NCBI GenBank assembly: GCA_042691655.1
Contig: CP170506.1
Span: 5,456,001 to 5,520,000 of the forward strand
Length of the DNA stretch: 64,000 bases
Source: UBA695 sp042691655
GTDB lineage: Bacteria > Verrucomicrobiota > Verrucomicrobiia > Chthoniobacterales > Chthoniobacteraceae
Direction of reading: 5' to 3'
The translations under genes and the position numbers were made by a program. A model generated the notes under the pieces. The model made no database searches, was not told the origin of the DNA, and was given only the letters and a program-made list of their open reading frames with translations. Within the stretch, counting starts at the first letter, position 1; every line of letters starts with the position of its first letter. Shown here in pieces: positions 63,717-64,000 of the stretch.

Positions 63717-64000
63717 ATGGTCTCTCTCAAGCAAATCGCAGGTGAACTAGACATCTCCTACACTTTGGTCTCTAAAGTGCTTCGAGGAAAGATGGGCACG
63801 ACGGGGGCTAGTGAAAAAACCAGGGAGGCCATTTTCAAGAAAGCAAAGGAGCTGGGCTACCGCCCCAATGCCGCCGCCGTGGCCCTCAAAACCGGACGCC
63901 GTGGCGCCGTGGGGGTCTTTTTTCATCAGGTGGCGCCGGGCAGCGGGTTGACCGAGAAATTCATCACGGGAGCTGCCGAAGCCATCAGCAAAGGCGGCAT
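63717..64000 (+). CDS. LacI family transcriptional regulator, N-terminal part (cut by window edge)
   Basis: The visible 94 residues begin MVSLKQIAGELDISYTLVSK, the HTH, followed by VLRGKM, then KAKELGYRPNAAAVALKTGR (hinge) and the start of the sugar-binding domain (GAVGVFFHQVAPGSG). The remainder is outside the window. It faces the lyase/deacetylase pair and is the likely switch for it. The inducer is probably a sugar from the polysaccharide (inference). Confidence 0.9.
   Translation, partial: MVSLKQIAGELDISYTLVSKVLRGKMGTTGASEKTREAIFKKAKELGYRPNAAAVALKTGRRGAVGVFFHQVAPGSGLTEKFITGAAEAISKGG

Overview
The window is a GC-rich chromosomal segment of a Gram-negative-type bacterium, packed with about 60 protein genes. 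I see no rRNA, no tRNA, no CRISPR array and no transposase gene. The lineage is most likely Verrucomicrobiota; this is inference, not proof. It rests on phosphatidylserine decarboxylase next to phosphatidylserine synthase, GTP-type PEP carboxykinase, a LacI-linked lyase/deacetylase pair, many glycosyltransferases, and several families of dispersed palindromic repeats in gene borders.

Layout. 0-6.5 kb: the 3' end of an ABC permease and a coupled exported helical protein, a metallophosphoesterase, a heptosyltransferase-like GT9, an AraC regulator, an aldo/keto reductase and a cell-wall amidase. 6.6-16.4 kb: a YmdB-type phosphodiesterase; a repeat cluster; a TetR / old yellow enzyme / ferredoxin-nitroreductase set behind a clear palindromic operator; pssA-psd for phosphatidylethanolamine; an exported protein of unknown role; an Rrf2 / NAD(P)-binding pair (ywnA-ywnB type) with its own operator; an exported SGNH hydrolase; and endonuclease IV. 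16.7-22.9 kb: gltB-gltD glutamate synthase closed by a strong intrinsic terminator.

23.2-24.3 kb is a small AT-richer accessory patch. It holds two divergent, mutually homologous ribbon-helix-helix-like proteins facing each other across operator-like repeats, a small coupled ORF, and a 168-bp element that is one centred hairpin. 24.3-31.2 kb carries a VTT-domain membrane protein and the first surface-sugar cluster (coiled-coil protein, GT4, GT2, UDP-galactopyranose mutase, GDP-mannose dehydratase, GT2). 31.2-42.5 kb is mostly housekeeping: a divergent dihydropteroate synthase, histidinol phosphatase, an UgtP/MGDG-type glycosyltransferase, a CYTH-CHAD pair, alanine racemase with a RelE-like neighbour, a Thr/Pro-repeat exported protein, and carB.

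42.6-54.1 kb is a second surface-polysaccharide region with nine glycosyltransferases. It includes two tandem, gap-free paralogues that look like galactofuranosyltransferase GlfT2; one keeps and one has lost the predicted metal-binding histidine. With the mutase at 28 kb this suggests a galactofuranose-containing glycan. 54.1-58.8 kb: a NYN-domain nuclease-like protein, a 37-residue basic protein, a small lipoprotein, an EamA transporter, 5-formyl-THF cyclo-ligase and PEP carboxykinase. 59.3-64 kb: an exported heparinase/alginate-lyase-like enzyme and a NodB-like deacetylase, divergent from a LacI regulator cut by the window edge; a catabolic unit for an acidic polysaccharide is the likely reading.
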